Of a DNA stretch of 64,000 nucleotides, positions 61,538-64,000 are shown piece by piece. The notes under the pieces are model-generated. The model saw nothing but the letters and a program-made list of their open reading frames with translations. It did no database searches and was not told the DNA's origin. The DNA is taken from positions 1-64,000 of the forward strand of contig NZ_JAJTBG010000005.1 of NCBI RefSeq assembly GCF_021287045.1, given 5' to 3'. Origin of the DNA: Oryzomicrobium sp. (lineage in GTDB: Bacteria; Pseudomonadota; Gammaproteobacteria; Burkholderiales; Rhodocyclaceae). How positions within the stretch are numbered: the stretch's first letter is position 1; every line of letters starts with the position of its first letter. Position numbers and translations under genes: made by a program.

Positions 61538-63405
61538 TGTGCGGCATCGCCGGCTTCGTCGGCACCCGGCCGATCGCCCCCGCCGCCCGGCGCGCCATGC
61601 TGGCCGCCCTGGCCACCCGGGGGCCGGATGCCGCCCATGAAGCGGCATGGCGCGACGGCGCGCCGGTGAGCCCGGAGCAGCCCGCCGACGCCGCCCTGCT
61701 CCACGCCCGCCTGGCGATCCGCGACCCGCGCCCGGTGGCCGACCAGCCCATGGTCAGCGACGACGGTGACGTCTGGCTCTGCTACAACGGCGAGGTCTAC
61801 GGCTGGGAGTCGGAAGCAGCGGAACTCAAGGCCCAGGGCGCCGTGTTCCGCACCACCTCGGACACCGAGTTCATCCTGCACGCCTACCGGGCCTTCGGCT
61901 TTCCCGCCCTGCTCGACCACCTGCGTGGCATGTTCGCCCTGGCCATCTATGACCGCCGTGCCGGTCGCCTCGGCCACCTCTACCTGGCCCGGGACCGGAT
62001 GGGCCTCAAGCCCCTGGTCTACGGCCTGCGCCCGGACGGACTGGCCTTCGGCTCCACGGTGCGGGCGGTGCTGCCCTGGCTACCCCCGGAGGCCCGGGAG
62101 TTCAGCCCCGAGGCCATCGACGCCTACCTGGCCCACCGCTACGTGCCGGCGCCCCACACCATCTTCGCCAACCTGCAGCGCCTGGAAAACGGCCACTACC
62201 TGAGCTACGACCTGGCCACCGGCCGGGCCGACAAGGTACGCTACTGGTCCCTGCCCTCCGCCCAGCCCAGCGCCGCCCCGGAGGCCGCCGACGAGGCCCT
62301 GGACGAGCTGCGCCGGGCGGTGGACCTGCGCACCGTGGCCGACCGCCCCCTGGGCGTATTCCTCTCGGGCGGCATCGACTCCAGCGCCATCGCCAGCATC
62401 CTCGCCACCGGCGGCCACGCCGACCTGGGCACCTACACCGCCGCCTTCCCCGGCTCGTCCTTCGACGAAAGCCGCGACGCCGGCGAGATCGCCGCCGCCC
62501 TGGGGCTGAAGAACCTGGCCATCCCGGTGCCCACCCGGCTGGACGACCACTTCGCCCGCATCGTCGCCGACCTGGACGAACCCTTCGCCGACCCCTCCAG
62601 CTTCCCCACCTGGTTCCTCGCCCGGGAGACGGTCAAGCACGTCACCGTGGTCCTGGGCGGTGACGGGGGCGACGAAATCTTCGCCGGCTACAAGCGCCAC
62701 GCCAAGCACATGCGCACCCATTGGCGCGCCGGCCTGCGCCTGCCGCTGCCTCCGGCCGCATCCCTCACCGGCAAAAGCTGGGGCAAGTTGAGCGACGAGG
62801 CCCGGTTGCCCTGGGCCACGGCCTACACCCTGCGCTTTTCCGGCTTCACCCCGGCCCAGCGGCGCCATCTCGAAACCCGCTCCCCGGCCCGGGAGGTGTG
62901 GTGGCGACCCGCCGACAGCGCCCCCGCCGCACCGCTCGAACAGCTGCTCGCCCTTGACTTCGCCAACACACTGCCCGAGTACATCCTGCGCAAGGCCGAC
63001 CTGTGCACCATGGCCCACGGCCTGGAGATGCGGGCGCCCCTGCTCGACCACCGCTGGCTGGAAAAGCTGGCCGGCGTCGCCGCCGCCGAGCGCTTCACCC
63101 GGCCGGCCAAGAGCTTGCTCGCCCGGGTGATGGCCCCCCTGGCGCCGCTGCGCCTGTTCGAGCGCAAGAAGCGGGGCTTCAACCCGCCCCTGACCGACTG
63201 GTTGCAGGACGACCTGCGCGCCCGCCTCGAGGGCCTGGGCGAGCGCTTGGCCGCCCACACCGGCGGGCAGCTGCGTGCCGACGCGGTCCAGTCCCTGGCC
63301 CGGGCCTACTACGGCGGCGCCCGCCACCTCGCCGAGCAGCTGTTGCAGCTGTACATCCTGGACGAGAGCCTGAGCCAGCTCGACGCCCTGCGGAAGGCCG
63401 TCTGA
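61537..63405 (+). CDS. Asparagine synthase (glutamine-hydrolysing)-like amidotransferase
   Basis: 622 residues. The N-terminal class II glutaminase domain starts with the catalytic Cys (MCGIAGFVGT) and has the LAIRDPRPVADQPM and CYNGEVYGWESEAAEL segments. The synthetase domain has the PP-loop VFLSGGIDSSAIASIL and VLGGDGGDEIFAGYKRHAKH. Genes like this in glycan loci amidate sugar uronates (for example WbpS-like) rather than make free asparagine; either is possible. A perfect AAGGAGG lies 6 bases before the ATG, the strongest ribosome site I see in this window. The stop overlaps the next start by one base. Confidence 0.9.
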   Translation: MCGIAGFVGTRPIAPAARRAMLAALATRGPDAAHEAAWRDGAPVSPEQPADAALLHARLAIRDPRPVADQPMVSDDGDVWLCYNGEVYGWESEAAELKAQGAVFRTTSDTEFILHAYRAFGFPALLDHLRGMFALAIYDRRAGRLGHLYLARDRMGLKPLVYGLRPDGLAFGSTVRAVLPWLPPEAREFSPEAIDAYLAHRYVPAPHTIFANLQRLENGHYLSYDLATGRADKVRYWSLPSAQPSAAPEAADEALDELRRAVDLRTVADRPLGVFLSGGIDSSAIASILATGGHADLGTYTAAFPGSSFDESRDAGEIAAALGLKNLAIPVPTRLDDHFARIVADLDEPFADPSSFPTWFLARETVKHVTVVLGGDGGDEIFAGYKRHAKHMRTHWRAGLRLPLPPAASLTGKSWGKLSDEARLPWATAYTLRFSGFTPAQRRHLETRSPAREVWWRPADSAPAAPLEQLLALDFANTLPEYILRKADLCTMAHGLEMRAPLLDHRWLEKLAGVAAAERFTRPAKSLLARVMAPLAPLRLFERKKRGFNPPLTDWLQDDLRARLEGLGERLAAHTGGQLRADAVQSLARAYYGGARHLAEQLLQLYILDESLSQLDALRKAV

Positions 63406-64000
63406 TGACCCTCATCAACTCCCGCAATTCCCGGGTCCCCGGCCGCCTGCTCGTCGCCCTGTTGCTGCTGTGGCGCCTCCCCGCCCTGCTGTGGCCGCGC
63501 CGCCGCCCCGCCACGGTTCGCCGGGTACTGGTGCTGCACCATCTGCTGCTCGGCGACACCGTGATGCTGGCGGGCCTGCTGGCCAAGCTGCGCCAGCGCT
63601 ACCCGGACGCGGTCATCGACCTGGCCACCCCGGCCGCCACCGTGCCCCTGTTCACCGGCCGCCCCTATGACGTGCACGCCCACCCCTTCAACCCGCGGGC
63701 CGTGGCCACCCTGTGGGCGCTCCTCCGCCTCCCGCGCCCGGACCTGGCGGTGATTCCCGCCGAGAACCGCTACTCCCTCCTGGCCCGGGCCCTGGGGGCC
63801 CGCTGGGTGGTGGCCTTCGAAGGCGACAGCCCGGCCTGGAAGAACTGGCTGGTGGACGACCTGCGCCCCTACCCGGCTGAGCCCACCGCCTGGCCGGACA
63901 TGGCCGCCTCACTGGTCGACGGCCCGCCCCCGCCGCCGTTCCGCGCCGCCGACTGGCCGGCCCCGCCGTGCCGCCCCTTCGACCTGCCCCAGGCCTCCTA
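63405..64000 (+). CDS. GT9 heptosyltransferase-like protein (partial, runs off the window)
   Basis: At least 198 residues, cut by the window end. After a hydrophobic N-terminus (LLVALLLLWRLPALLW) it reads RRVLVLHHLLLGDTVMLAGL and RYPDAVIDLATPAATVPLF, the GT9 N-terminal pattern with the conserved GD.vm. It would add a sugar to LPS core or a related glycan. ATG at 63405 shares its A with the TGA of the amidotransferase gene. Confidence 0.85.
   Translation, partial: MTLINSRNSRVPGRLLVALLLLWRLPALLWPRRRPATVRRVLVLHHLLLGDTVMLAGLLAKLRQRYPDAVIDLATPAATVPLFTGRPYDVHAHPFNPRAVATLWALLRLPRPDLAVIPAENRYSLLARALGARWVVAFEGDSPAWKNWLVDDLRPYPAEPTAWPDMAASLVDGPPPPPFRAADWPAPPCRPFDLPQAS

Noticed and set aside
1-64000. 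tRNA, rRNA or CRISPR loci
   Set aside because: None was recognised by eye on either strand; a covariance scan would be needed to exclude a tRNA fully.

Overview
The window is GC-rich, densely coded DNA from a Gram-negative proteobacterium, most likely a betaproteobacterium of the Rhodocyclales (Azospira/Dechloromonas-like). The reasons are the nadD-rsfS-rlmH-maf order, two tandem BPSS1780-type membrane proteins, a DUF2782 protein near polA, an rnb-tonB-aroE-mtgA run, PhaJ, and a split Aer-like chemoreceptor. This assignment is inferred from gene content, not from a search.

Layout. 1-2740: the end of a probable thiC, then a leftward operon of an AI-2E family permease, periplasmic cyclohexadienyl dehydratase (PheC) and a secreted AroQ chorismate mutase, joined by 4-base ATGA overlaps. 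3015-7264: a two-gene c-di-GMP signalling unit, a REC-DUF3369-degenerate GGDEF-EAL protein and a membrane histidine kinase. 7312-17573: mostly rightward housekeeping genes (YkgJ, old yellow enzyme, uppP, two alpha/beta hydrolases, RNase II family, TonB-like protein, aroE, mtgA, mgtE). 17686-24140: HDOD protein, nitronate monooxygenase, NlpC/P60 lipoprotein, gabD, Tat-exported dienelactone hydrolase, PhaJ and an AhpD-like protein. 24282-26260: a PAS protein and a chemoreceptor forming a split Aer (CetA/CetB-like) pair behind an FNR/ANR-type box.

26346-44400 is the accessory region, with lower GC and different codon use. It holds a GT4 glycosyltransferase and a complete type I secretion locus: an HlyB-like ABC exporter, four tandem lipoproteins with Sel1-like segments, a 2755-residue RTX protein with an N-terminal class 3 lipase domain, an HlyD-like adaptor and a TolC-like channel. 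The four lipoproteins are mosaic: an exact repeat of about 600 bp spans two gene boundaries. Copies 2-4 also carry an N-terminal leader that matches the start of the RTX lipase. I propose a secreted antibacterial lipase with an expanding immunity-lipoprotein array. This is the best candidate here for an undescribed system.

44413-54449: rng, trhP (yegQ), an unrecognised GT-B-like protein, then a long leftward run (DUF2782, two BPSS1780 proteins, nadD, rsfS, rlmH, maf) and a LOG-family gene. 54465-64000: polA, followed by a rightward envelope polysaccharide cluster (GT9, GT4, GT4, NodB-type deacetylase, asparagine synthase-like amidotransferase, GT9 cut by the window edge) with tight start/stop overlaps. 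I recognised no rRNA, tRNA, CRISPR array, transposase or integrase.
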